Shown: positions 1 through 12,200 of the stretch, one piece after another | How the letters are laid out: each line of letters starts with the position of its first letter | Numbering within the stretch: position 1 is the stretch's first letter | Origin: Lepidonotus clava | Lineage: Eukaryota > Annelida > Polychaeta > Phyllodocida > Polynoidae | DNA length: 64,000 nucleotides | Direction: 5' to 3' | Assembly (NCBI GenBank): GCA_936440205.1 | Contig: OW387140.1 | Span: forward strand, 29,757,659-29,821,658 | Position numbers and translations under genes: made by a program | Notes under the pieces: model-generated | What the model saw: the letters and a program-made list of their open reading frames with translations, nothing else | Databases searched by the model: none | Told to the model about the DNA's origin: nothing

Positions 1-3000
1 CATGCTGGTGTACTCGGCGTCACACACACAGCGGAACGTTGATGAGCTGCTCTTTACGTGCTCCTTGTTGTTGTGTATGCGGAGCGCTTTCCGTGTGGGG
101 AAGTAAAGGTTACAAATGGTGCAGTGCAGACTTGTCGCACGGTGTAGCTCTTTATGTTTGTGGAGCGCAGGGTTACAGCGGAAAGTTTTGTTACAGATAT
201 TGCACACGTAGGGCCTTGCGCCTGTGTGGGTGTTGAGGTGGTCCGCATAGTGAGTGCGGTTGATGAAACCTTTCCCACAGAAAGCACATAAGAACTTGGT
301 GTCTCTCTGGTCACTTGGCTTGTGTGTATCTATATGTTGCTGAAGGGTGTATTTGGTGAGGAAAGCCCGACCACAAATTGGACATGAGTGGGGTCTACGC
401 TTTTCATGGACCATCCTAATATGGGCGGAGAGGTTTTTCTTGGACATGGTCTTTCCACATTGTGGGCAGGAGCCGGTGGCCTGGTTCAGTCCCTCGTGCA
501 CCAACTTCACATGTCGGTTCAGGTCACCCTGCATAGCGAATACCTGCTCGCAGTGGGGACACTGCTTGTCGGCTATGCGATGAAGCTGGGCTTGGTGGCG
601 CTTCATCTTGGAGTAGCTCATGGTCTGAAAGTCATCACACTCCGAGCAAATCAGGGGCTTCTCCAGGGGTTTGGGCTTAGGCCTGATATAGGTGGGGTCA
701 TGTTTAACCTTAATGTGCTGCTGGAGCAGGCGCGCGGTGACGGTCACCCCGCATTGATCACACACTGCCCGCTCCTTACCCCGAGCGTGTACTGATTTTA
801 TGTGCTCGCGAAGAAGGAATTCAGAGGAGTAGATCTTCCTACAGATTGGACATTGCTCGGTTTTCTTCCAATGCTTTCTCATTTCATGCATGATCACACG
901 TTGAACTCCAACTGAGGAGAAATCACAGTGTCTACAGTGATACATTCCAGTGTCCGAGTTCTGTTCAAGACCAAAACGCTTCTCCTGGAGATTCTTGACA
1001 CAAGTTTTCTCTGCATAATGCATCTGAGCATGTAGGACATGCTTGAATGACTTCTGACAAAGTGGACACGTTGGTTCTGTCACCTCTTTTCGAACCTCCT
1101 TTATAACAGCCTCTAACTCAGCTGAGATTTTGAACTTTTGGTCTGCCTTGCGTCGTTTTTCTAAGCAACTGCTACCTAATACGTGTTGATAATACCGTTG
1201 ACTGTTTGGATGTCCACGACCGCAAGACTCGCAAACAAATACTTTCCTTTTACGCACTAACGAGTACCCCCCTGTAACATCCCCCTCTACGATTAACTCA
1301 TCTGCATCAGCAGACAACTGACTGTCATCAGTCTCTTTTTCCTGTTTTACATTAGTCTCATTCACTTCTGATGCTTCACCAGATACCGCTACCGACAAAA
1401 CATTGCCAGTGTTTTCATCAATTGAAATCGTAATTTCAGGCGCCTCCACTACACCCTTTCTACGTTTCTTTCTCTGCGGACTCGTTTCATTTGATTCTTC
1501 CTTATCTGAGCTATCACGCTCCGAAATATTACCATCTGTTGTGTCCTCTTTTCCAGTACCATTTGTCTCAATTGATTTTTCAGATTCCGCATGAGGTTCC
1601 TGGCTTTTAATTTCAGCTTCCTCTTCATCTGACGCCTTAGCTTCACTAACTTCTGTTTTTTGTTGTTCTTGGTATGCACGTTTGGGCGGTCTGCCCCGAC
1701 CACGTTTTACTGGGGCTACTGGAGTTTCCAAAGAAGCAGGCTTATCGTTTGAAGCCGGCGGTACTATCTCCGGTTTATCATCTGACGCATCAACTATCTG
1801 TGTCTCATAGTCCTGGAACCGCTTCGGCAATCTACTTCGTCGTCGTCTCGATGTCTCAGGGCTATCCATAATACCATGCCTTTCCAGCTTCGTTTCTAGT
1901 TTAGTGTCTCTAGTAGCTGGTTCGGGTACAGCTTTCCTTGGTCTACCCCTTCCTCTTTTTACAGGAGTTTCAGATTTTGAAAGTTCTGAGGATATTTTCG
2001 CAGTTTTGGTTTGGCCTGTATAAGATTCAGTATATTTGACTACAGAATCAATTTTTTCAGAGTTTGTAACATCGTTGGTTCCATGATTCTTGTTTGACTC
2101 ACTTAAGGACTCCGTGGTAAAGGATTCCTGTTCATTCAGGGATTGTTTTGGTACTTTACTACTGGGATCTGAGTTAGGTCCCTTCTTTTCTTGATCAACA
2201 GTTAGATTGCTTTTGTTTCCTTTTACAGTTGGCTTCATTGAAGTTTTAGTTTGTTCGGATACGCTCTCATTATTTTCGTCAATTTCACCATCCGAGGTGT
2301 CCTCTAAAGTCGGTTCTTGGACACCAGTTACCTGTTGAGGATCTGCACTGCTTGACTTTATTTCAGACTGATCATCGATAGGCTCGGCTGTTAGTTTATC
2401 TGATGTGAGTTGTGTAGTCTCACTCTCATCAGGAACCTGCGAAAATAAAAACATGGTATAATCATTAATGCCAAGTACCTATTCAATTCTAGGTATATGT
2501 CATGAGTCATATATAAAGTAACTAAACAGATAGAACTCCCCATATTGATACATTAACAAAAATAATAATTGCCTTATTTTTAACTTCCTTATATTAAAAC
2601 GGCAATGCTTCCAATCTCTACCCAAGCCTCAAATGTTCAACCCTAGGTATCATTGACTACATTAGTGAGCAGTGTCAGAACGGCAGTCGATATGAATTCT
2701 GGTGTATCAACTCACACATGCCCCTATGAAATAGAAGGCAGAACACCTGCACCCAGCGAAATGACCTCCTCCACTCACACTGGAGACACTCCCCACAGCC
2801 CCACCAGTGTTGGCCTAACTGATGAGGTTTCCGACTCCAGTGTGAGAGGACCAGGGTTCGCCTTCAAGTGGTGGTGCGCAGCGCAATTATACATGTATAA
2901 TATAGGACACATAAAATGATTGAAAATATTTTCTTCCAGCTAAAACGCAACTAACGATACCTTACATGTGCCTCAGCAAACCCATGAAAAAAAGTTTGTA

Positions 3001-6000
3001 GGAACTAGATTTAAAAAGAATACTCACTGAACGATAAGCCCCCCAAAAAAGTTGTGTTCATGTATCAGTGACGACCCAAAATATTATACATAGGTCGAAA
3101 AAATATGTTAGGTAGGTCGATTTTCTTTTCTGTTTTTTTCCTCCTCTTTTTTTAAATAACTTACACAAAAAGTCTCAAGCATTATTAAACTATTTGGGTA
3201 GGTTATGTTACCTGAACACAAAAGTTTTGTTTACGCCTAACATACATGGAGTGGTGCTTTGCAAAGTCAGAATGTATTACCTCCTTCGAACTTGCATCCC
3301 CTCCAGCCCCAATTCGTTCAACAACGGGCAACTCGCGTTTGACTCCTGATGTCCGTTCAGCTCTTGGGGAGGAGTTCAGAAACCCTTTGAGCTGCTCATG
3401 GACCCCACTCATAGTGCCCCAGTCTGCCTGCAGGAGGCACCACTGGTCGGAGGTGGAGAACTGGATGCTGGAATCCTCCTGGAGCTTGGAGAAGTAGGCG
3501 GAGACGGAGCCTGGGATGGCCGCCAACATCTCCTGGGTCAACAGGGCTGCCACCGTCTGAAACACCTGAAATTGGGGAAGGGCGTTGAAATGATTCTTTA
3601 TCATAAAACAGTCAAAAGGTCATGCTGTTTACGCTTTGACGGTGGTATTGCGTTATATACTGATCATGTAAAAGAGGTATCTAACTTAAATAGCCGACAG
3701 TGATCACTCTTTTCATGGAACTGTTTTTTCCTCAAAAAGTATTTTGTCTAAGGGAAACTATTCTATGGATAGAAAATAGTATTTAGCATTGTTGGAGAAA
3801 ATGAGCTATTATATTATCTCCTATTTAAATAATATATGTAAATCTCACCTGTGCTGGATGTTCTCTCTGCTCCCACGCTTCTGTCTGGGTGTAGCCTTCT
3901 CCTTCACTCCCCTCCACCCCAATACTGGCAGCCTGAACCGTCTCCTGCCCTCCGTCCCTGTCTCTCCTATTAAACAATATATTGGCGTCCTCAGGACCTA
4001 GCAGGGCAGCCCAGTCAGCATTGGTTCTCCTTCGTTGCTGGGTACCGCGGCGGTGGGCACTGAGGTGGGCAGTGATAGCCTGTCGCGTACCCACACAGCG
4101 CGAGCAGAGCGGACAGTGCCAGTGGCCCCCAACTGGTCGACCGTTGACTGTTCCCATACAAGCTGAGGTGCACTTCAGGAGGAACATATCTGAAGAGTAG
4201 GTTGAATAATGTATTATGAAAAATGATTTCTAAACAAAGTGAACATTCTCATAAGAAATAGTTTACATGATTATAACGAAAATTATGTGGATATATACCA
4301 AAACTATTATTCAGAATCTATCATTAAAATCTGAAATCTAATTCAATATTCTAATGTATCTTTTGATTATATGACGTGACGAAGATGTGTCCTTGATATA
4401 GAAACGTCAAAACAATATTCTAATGTATTCTGTTGTAATACAGGTACACTGGTCAAAGAAATATACCTAAAATTCTCGTTCACCGAAAGTAATTAGAATA
4501 TGAGATTGTGTAAAACTGGCGAGATGTGCTCAAGTCAGCGACCGCATTCCAAGTAGCCAATTGACAGTTGGTCACTTTATTCCAAACCAGACCAGTGGTG
4601 CCCACAGTTTCATGTTGGATGTTGGAGTAATAAGAATATGAAATCGTAAAAACATGTTTATAAACAATGCAGTGTTTTTCTGTCAAATATAATATGATAC
4701 GCATAAGCCATTCCTTGTTTCTTACCTTCATGTTCGACTTTAAACTTCCAATGATTTGTCTCGATATGTTGTCTTATCTTGCTTGCATTTTGTGGTTTGC
4801 AGAGAATGTATGGACAAAAGGGACAGTGATATCTAGTACCCTTACAGCAGCCCTTGCACACTTCTAGTTTCACATCCGATAAGTTCCTTACTATAGACTT
4901 GTGCTGAAACGAAACAAAATTTGAAAAATCGAGTAAACGTCCTTAAATTAAAGGCAATATATTCTGAGTCTGAATGAAGTAAGCATATCCATGCTTTGAA
5001 TTACCAAGCGAGTCCCATGTAATTACTCAATATGAATAATAAATATCAGAATCCAAGAAATTCAAGAATTGTGAAATATGGATGTTTTAATATTTCATCA
5101 TATATAGAGACCTGCACAAAACTTCGGTTAAACGGTTTGAATCTTTATATTCAGACACTGTGTATCTCACTCACATAATTGTTCCCTAGCTTCTCTTGAA
5201 GGTCCGATGGTTTATCAGTCAGTGTTTCAGACTTTTCCTCTTCAGATGGTTGTGAGTCTCCAGGTTTAGTTGAGTCAGGGGCCCGCCGCCTAGACAACCA
5301 CAGTTGGACACAGGCACTGACATGTTGAGTCATCTCGGCCAGCCCCTCCTGGGTGTCCCCACAGTAAGGACAGTGGTAGTGAGAGGCCTCCCGGTCGCCA
5401 CAGCAGCACAAAACAGCACATATATCTGAAAGAGTTGGCGAAATACATCAATCCACGACATGTGTGCGACAATCGACCTCGTGCAAAAAAGTCAGGTGCC
5501 AGATTTGCACAAGGTCGATTTCACCTCGTGTATATAGATGGTAGCATACAAAAGTAGGAAAAATGGCATCTCTGGGTTCTGTTGTGATATCTATCGTGTG
5601 TTTGGAAGAAGCACTGGGATATTGAATAGCTAGGGAAACTTGAGTGGTATTTTTATACATGTACTGAAAAATGGTAATGGTGGTGTCACTTTTACATCAA
5701 TTTTACTACTGTAATCCTGACAGTACTCAGTCTTTTTAACCAAAATTATAATGCTGGAGATATCTGTCTGTAACTTAACGTGTTTGTTTCATCTATAGAA
5801 ATTACCGTCTAGTACAGGGCCGAGAAAGCACTTGTTGTCACAGAAACCATTTTCTGTATCAAGTTACCTTCGTCTATTTCAAGCTTGCTCTCCAGATGAA
5901 CACTACTGAAGTGTTCAGCCGCCTCAGCCTTGGTGGACCATGAATCGAGTGCAGAGCACAAGATGCAGTGGATAACAGTCCCCTGTCCGACACACGTACA

Positions 6001-6417
6001 CTCAGCATCCTGACAGAAGTCAAGTGGCATGTCGTTCGCAGACTTCAGAATAGAGCGGTGAGGGTGAGGAATGACAAGCGTTTCAGTCTCAGCAACTGAT
6101 GACTCCTTTTCGGGCATACCCTCACCTGACTGTTGATTCTCAGTATTGGGATCAGTCTCATTGGTTTCTGCTGTACCTTCCCCCTGCTGTTCTGGCTTAG
6201 CTGATTCAGACTGTTCCTGGTTCTGGTCTTCATTCTGGAGCTGTACAAACTGAATGGGTAGGATGGTAGCTTCTCCCTGGTTGTAGTTCTGGAGGGTGCT
6301 GTTTGTTGATGATGTACTCGGACCCTGCAGACTAACAATGATGGATGGCGTCTCCATGGCCTCTGCATCTGCTTCGCCTTCCTCTCCCTCTTTAATTACA
6401 AACTGACCAGCATCCAT
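1..6417 (-). CDS. Multi-zinc-finger protein with AT-hooks, 3' end off the window
   Basis: Likely a nuclear DNA-binding protein. I assign six coding exons from splice sites and phase: 6417-5868, 5425-5175, 4903-4726, 4189-3849, 3565-3212 and 2436-1 (open at the edge). Phases agree at every junction, giving at least 1370 aa. The start is ATG at 6417, 16 nt inside an exon whose acceptor precedes 6433. Exon 1 is acidic and Gln/Glu-rich. Exons 1-4 each hold one Cys-rich module ending in an HC-x2-C finger. Exon 6 begins with a low-complexity acidic stretch and two AT-hooks (RGRGRPRK and RGRGRPPKR, near 1950 and 1690). About twelve C2HC/C2H2 fingers follow between 1240 and 70, such as CPICGRAF and CAFCGKGF. 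I do not recognise a named orthologue. Seen: fingers, AT-hooks, splice sites. Known: such proteins usually regulate transcription. Inferred: nuclear role. Confidence 0.88.
2774..2846. repeat. Intronic inverted repeat with 12-bp perfect arms
   Basis: CTCACACTGGAG at 2774-2785 is followed 49 nt later by its exact reverse complement at 2835-2846. It lies in the intron between exons 5 and 6 of the zinc-finger gene. It could be the remains of a MITE or an RNA hairpin; nothing separates the two. Confidence 0.5.
3045..3230. mobile_element. MITE-like fragment overlapping the exon 5 donor
   Basis: The left end reads GTTGTGTTCATGTATCA and the right end, reverse-complemented, reads TTTGTGTTCAGGTAACAT. 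Both match the ends of a second copy at 6751-7100. The interior is T/A-rich with a GACCTACCTA motif also found in the other copy. The right end contains the last coding bases and splice donor of zinc-finger exon 5. The family is not recognised. Confidence 0.4.
5471..5520. repeat. Intronic hairpin, 17-bp arms with one mismatch
   Basis: AATCGACCTCGTGCAAA at 5471-5487 pairs with 5504-5520 across a 16-nt loop, with a single mismatch. It sits in the intron between exons 1 and 2 of the zinc-finger gene. It could be a small structured RNA or a trapped inverted repeat. Confidence 0.5.
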
Positions 6418-6750
6418 GTTTTTAGTCTTTTATCTGAAAGAAACAAAATGACATACATGTAGTTACTTTGCCAACATTAACTAATATTTTCTTTTTAGAC
6501 TTGATGAAAAGTGGGTCTCAAATTCCAACACCCCTCATGTGGGCAAAACTGGTTGTATTGGCGTCATCCTGCCGTTGAAATCTGACTTTGTTTTTACATT
6601 CTGACGCTGATTTTAGGTTGAAATAACATTGGATTTGCAAAGTTTTCTGACGTTGGATTTTGGTTTAAATCCTGACAAATTCCTGTGCATGTTGCTGTAT
6701 TTTGAAACCAGCATACCCCGCATAGAAAAATCATAACAAGCCCTAACAAA

Positions 6751-7100
6751 AAAAATTGTTGTGTTCAGGTAACCTGACATCTAGCCAATTTTTTTGGCCC
6801 TACCCTAACTTTTTTTTTTTAGGATTTTTCCCCAAATTTTTTTTCGAAATTCAAAAGAATTGACCAGAGAAACATGGAAAAGCATGGAATAGCATGGAGA
6901 TGCTTAAGGTAGATCTATGTATTTTAGGTGCTACAAATTATTTTTAGAGGATGTTTACAGTTTATTTTTCAATTCCAAATCTTTCCGGGTCTGTTTGGTA
7001 AGTCAAGAAAAAATACCCCCCTCCCCTCCAAAAAAAAATTGACCTACCTACCCTACTTTTTTTTTTACCTATAATTATGTTACTTGACCACAACAGTTTT
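6751..7100. mobile_element. MITE-like element with GTTGTG-type inverted ends
   Basis: The left end is TTGTTGTGTTCAGGTAACCT. The right end, reverse-complemented, is CTGTTGTGGTCAAGTAACAT. Both flank a T/A-homopolymer-rich interior with CCTACCCTA and GACCTACCTACCC. It lies in the first intron of the zinc-finger gene and looks like the same family as 3045-3230. No clear target duplication is visible because of the homopolymers. Confidence 0.4.
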
Positions 7101-7708
7101 TTTTTTTTTTTGGCCCAAGGGTGTGTGCGTGGTAAGGGAGGGGGGGGGGGTGCAAAAATTGGCATTATGTCATTTATGGAGCCCCTTAATTGTCTATGGA
7201 ATTCTAGTCAACATCATAATCGCCAGAAATTGTGTGACAATTAGATCTATTAAGATTAAAATTCTTGCCAATCTTTTTTTTTTTTTAAATTCTATTTTTT
7301 TTTAATTTTTTTTTAACTCTTTGACTTTGAAAACCGAGAATTTTCCCTGTGTCAATGAGGACAGTCCGACACATATATTGACGACTAGTTTAAGGCTACT
7401 TATTGTCCTTGGACGACCAGCATTTTTGGAGGATCTTCCTAGCCCGAGGGGCCTGAGCAACGTTGTTACGACGTGAAATTGTTATCTATGAATACCCTTT
7501 GGGCGCCAAACGAAATGAGACAACTGTTATGGTTTCCATATTCTTGCAGATTAGACTTGCGGACAACAACAAACACAATGTTTAAGCTTATCTAACGTTG
7601 TGAGGGTTTCCAAAAGACAGGAAGATAGTGTTTCAACTTTGTATGTTGGCTGTGGAGGTACAGGGTAATATATTTTAGCGTGCATTTGCTAAACTTTTGA
7701 TTTCTTAC

Positions 7709-7800
7709 CGATGCAACTTCGACGTGCAAACACTATCCTGCAGCCATCTTTGTTTGCAATTCTCGTCCTTTCTCGTGATTCTCGCGAGACTTCGGTCGCC
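7709..7800 (-). other. Probable noncoding first exon of the zinc-finger gene
   Basis: Read on the minus strand, a strong donor (G|GTAAGAAATC, GT at 7708-7707) follows a GC-richer stretch. It would splice to the acceptor just upstream of 6433 (TTTCTTTCAG), 16 nt before the ATG. The upstream boundary is a guess because the transcription start cannot be read directly. The exon contains an AAGATGGC-type YY1-like motif, common in the first exons of housekeeping genes. Confidence 0.5.
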
Positions 7801-7878
7801 ATGTTGTTTTGAGTCTTTACGAGCCGTGATTGACAGCTCTGCTCCTAATTAATCTTCAGAATTTTCCATTATCAAGAG
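7735..7878. promoter_or_regulatory. TATA-less, possibly bidirectional promoter region
   Basis: The stretch contains the perfect 10-bp palindrome TCTCGCGAGA at 7780-7789. This motif is known from TATA-less and often bidirectional animal promoters. YY1-like ATGGC motifs lie at about 7743-7750 (AAGATGGC on the minus strand) and about 7797-7803. On the plus strand a good donor, AAGAG|GTAAGG, has its GT at 7879-7880 and could end a noncoding first exon of CCDC102A. On the minus strand the zinc-finger first exon lies here. The motifs are seen; shared promoter use is inferred. Confidence 0.45.
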
Positions 7879-7880
7879 GT

Positions 7881-8729
7881 AAGGCGAAAATTTCATTGTA
7901 CCAATGGTTGACATAACATATTCCGCATTATGTTGTGTGTTTATCTGTTCTATGGTACCATAGATGCAAAGAAATGAGGCAAATAACTGCCCCCGTGATA
8001 AGAAAATGCCCATCCCTCTCCCAGTCTCAGGCTCACTCCACTCGACACACGGCTTCAGTTCAGAGTTGGACCTGTCAAGCTAAAGATTGAGTGAATGATG
8101 AGTAATGTTAGATTTTAATTATTGATAAGATAACTTCTGTTTGATAAAACGTATCAAATAGTGATTCAGTCGATGTTACAGATGTAATCTCGTATAGCTT
8201 TGCCAGGCAAGAGTAAGAGTAGTCTAACTAACTTACTAAGACACGACACAAGTTACACTCACAACGTCAACGTCTCAAGACTTGCCACAACACAAGACCC
8301 ACAAGAAAAGTGGACTTCGTTAGCCTTCCCTGTTCCGTCGGGAAGGCTCTGAAGCTGTCAGTGCTTAATTGACCAAAATCACCCACTGAGTAAAATTACC
8401 AGAAGTAGATCTAGTTACAACTCTCTTCGTCCAAGCACTAGGCACCATTATTTGAAAACTTCTCACTCCAGAGAAACTCCCTTTTGGGAGTCCCTAGTTA
8501 TATCTATATAGTATTGTAGCTATTGGTGGGGACTCCCTCAATCAGTCATGTCTATACTAATCTGATTCTCTTTATTCTTAATGATCGGTTACACAATGTC
8601 ATGTTCAGTGACATTGAAAGTATCTCATGACTCAACTAGGCAAAACACATTTCCACACCATTTCAAAACGGGGAGGACCTGTGTGTGTCAATGATAACTA
8701 GTTTCTATAATTTTTGACTTGTAACTAGT
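7881..8729. other. Gene-free stretch
   Basis: No convincing ORF, RNA gene or repeat was seen. If CCDC102A has a first exon near 7.8 kb, this stretch and everything to about 16.69 kb is its first intron. Confidence 0.4.
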
Positions 8730-9277
8730 TGTACTGATGTGGTGTCAGTCCTAGTTTAAAAGATCACACATGTAAAAAATATTGCTAGGGCGTAGGCAGT
8801 GAATCTCCATGACTGCGCAGAGAGGGCTAGCTCTCTAGTCTATCACTAGGCAGTGGGTGAATAGGCGGGACCGGAGTTTGGGGAGCTCAGAGATGTTCAA
8901 ACCCTTGGCTAGTGAGGACCTCATGGTAGCAGGCCAGAAGGCTGGGTATTAGAGGGAACTTCGCAGATAAGCTTGACTTTGTCTAGAAGCGTTTTGTCTG
9001 TGAGAGCTGAGTGGACTTGCCTAAGGACTGGTGAAATGTTAATGGGAAGTCAGTGGCATGTATTACATGTCTTGGACATCAATAAGGAAACATCCTTTCA
9101 GTTTCATGTAAGTGTTCTTGTCAACTGTTGATAATTGAACTACATCTGGAGCTGATTCGTGGTCCAGCGACAGAAGAAGACTGCGAGTTGGACTAGCAAA
9201 ACTAATGGATTAATAAGTTGAAGGAATAAGACTTACTACTCCCTATAAATGATATCAAAGTAAAACCTCATAGTTCA
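8730..9277 (+). mobile_element. Solo LTR, Gypsy family of the 61-kb element
   Basis: It begins TGTACTGATGTGG and ends CATAGTTCA, matching the LTR at 60955-61488 along its length, including the shared CCCTATAAAT block near the end. A perfect 4-bp target duplication TAGT flanks it (8726-8729 and 9278-9281), so it is a true solo LTR left by recombination. It is strongly diverged from the other copies, hence old. Confidence 0.75.
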
Positions 9278-9281
9278 TAGT

Positions 9282-12200
9282 CTCTGTATCCTAGAAGAGC
9301 GTCATTACCAGGTGGCCACCTGGAACATACATAAAAATAGACAATAGAATGTGATATAAATCTCAGAAAGGACCTTTACGAAGTGCTCTCTGGGTAATGA
9401 TTGGTTACTCCACATCTACCAACCAACGTCAACATTTTGGCAATTGAATTTATTATGAAAGCCACGGTATCGTCCGTGAGGACGTCATAATTTTCTGCCT
9501 TGTAACTCCCTGATCACCGCTCCAAATTCTTGATGTAACCAATAAAGTCACATTTTAATGTCACAAAACACGTCGCTGGTAACGACGTCGCTATATGCTA
9601 AGGAGTGGAGCCCTTAACCTTACCAAAAGCATGGACGATACGGTGGTTTTAAGATAAAGGGCACAGTGGTTTCCTTCAGATGTAACAAATTTGGAATTTC
9701 TCTGAGGCCATTCACTCCATTTTTAACATATATGATACACCATGTTAAAGGGAAAGTTATTTATTGTGTGATGATATAACTAGCGTTTCACTCACATTTG
9801 AATTTCAACAAGATATGAGCGGAAAAAAAAAGATATTTGTACTTTTTAAAGGTCAATTTCTGTTTTGCAGCTTCATACAAGAGCTCATGACAGTAGCAAT
9901 TTAATCTTATGGAGAGAAAATTGTCTCAAATGTAAAGTGGGGTTCAGGTTTTTATCCTATAACAAAATAGTGCGAAACTTATCGTAATTTTTGGTCTACA
10001 CATTTTCAAATTTTCCTAAGATAGAAGCGAGGACTGGTGTTTTTTAAACCCTTTTTACCGCCGATTCCACAAAGTAATATTACAATGAACCTCTTGAGCA
10101 TAGCATTGAGTATCCAAGAGTCGTGTGTAAATGATCTTTTTCTAATTTCATATCCTTTTTCATTAAACCAATATGAACAAACCATACATCATCGAGTATA
10201 GAAGAGCAATAGTAAAGACATGCTATTTAGATGAATATTAAATTGACACTTCCATAGCGGAGTTCAACATTTAGTTTTCATCAATGTTGAGACAGCAAAG
10301 CAATCGATACATAGTAGTGTTTTCAGATGAAGCTATTAGTTTAAATGCCCATTTGAAATCAACTCAAGTATTTGAAATTGAACATGCGGAGGCATACTGT
10401 TCTTACTTCTATAATGTACTCATTGAGTGCAGACCCTACAATATGGTTATATCACATTCAAATTTAATCAAGACCACCAAAGGTCGGATAATGTAGCGGA
10501 AGAATTGTACGTGTGCTTATTATAATATGTTCACAATAATAGGGGAAATTCGATGCATAATATGTACTGGGGGTACAAAATAGATTGATATTTATGGTTA
10601 TATACAAAGACAGATATGGCAATAACATTTTGAGACCCTTCACGTTCCTGTGTGAATGACCAATCTAAAAACCGTGCCAGTGGCCGTCTGGATCGGTAAG
10701 GCATGAGTATTATACCCGATTATATTTAGTCAGTGTACCGTGAAAGTGAAAGAAGGTATTTAACATTCCTGTTGGCCGCAACCATAAAAAGTACTTATAG
10801 TATAAGAATAAATAGTACTGTTTAAATGTCATGAGTGTGATATAGTGTCTTATTAGTTTTTGCATGATGACACCATGATACATGATGACAATTAGGGAGT
10901 TGGGTGGATTAAAAAGAAAACGTTTTTTATATAATGATGACCACACCAAAAAAAAGAAAAGGAAAACCTGGAGCGTACTGTCAATGTGAGAGTCAATGGA
11001 AAGAAAACGCCAAAGTGACCTAGGCTTTTTCGAGGTCAGTCTCTGTAACAATGAGACAGTGTTAAAATAATGTACAGCTTGTCAGGCAACATGTCACCAG
11101 CTGTGGGACTAGGCAAGTAGGTGTGGGGGAGGGTCAGAACAGTGGACCACCATATGGGCTTATATCAGTCTGTGTCTTTTAGAGCATGGTGAAAACAGTC
11201 ACAGCTTCCAGATGCTAAACTGCATACTATGAATGAGAGGTTTTATAACGATATTATTTATTTTTCTGGAAACAGTACCCAAGTTTTCTATTTACTTCTT
11301 AAAGGTAAACATGGGTATTCGACATGGTTTCTTGATAACCATAATAAAATTATGAAACTCACACAGCTGTTAGATGAATGCATAGGGACTGTAATAAAAC
11401 TTTAAAAACCATATGTCACCATATCCATTTAAGAGATATTAGCATTTGAAAAAATGACAGTTTATCATCGGTTTCAATGGGAAAAAAATCAATTTTTTCC
11501 CCATCAAAAAATAAATATCCATAATTTTGACATCAAAAGCTCCAGATTTTTAGACAGGAACATGATACACATTTTAAGATTAAAAAAACATGGGGTCACC
11601 GTCAAAAATCAAAACTTATTCATGAAAATACCAAAAATTGACCACCAAAACCCACAAAAATAGCTTATATTTGTTAAAGAAATTAACAACAATATATCTT
11701 TTGGGAAAATTACTGTAAATATTTTGAGTTTATGATAATTAGATCACATTTTGGTAACATTTTAAAGAGTTTGAGAAATGTAAATCTATTAACACCAGGT
11801 GGCGCTGCAGTGAATTCCCATATTTACCTTTAAAAGAAAATACATTCCCGCCTACCCTTATGGCTTTATTTTGTATCTGAAAGGAGAAGAACGTGGCTTC
11901 TTCCGCCCTTGTTAAAGAATGATGTCACAAACTGAGGAAAATGAATGTTTATTCATTTTTTTTATTACTGTTTATTTAAAACCAAGATACCGTTATGATG
12001 CTACTTTGTTAGGGAACAAAATTGCTCGCATCAAGTGCCCCTGTTCCCACCTTGCGGTTGGCATGTTACAGTTCAGGGTACACGGGGGGTCAGAGGTCAC
12101 TGACAATGCATGTTAAGTCCATTCCGTGCCCGTTACATGTAGAGCGTGTCCGTAGGCATACTGAGGTACAGTCTGACCGAGCAGTATTAACATGTCACTG

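Noticed and set aside
2653-2919. 88-codon ORF inside a zinc-finger intron
   Set aside because: It spans the 12-bp inverted repeat and lies on the strand opposite the gene; no homology recognised.
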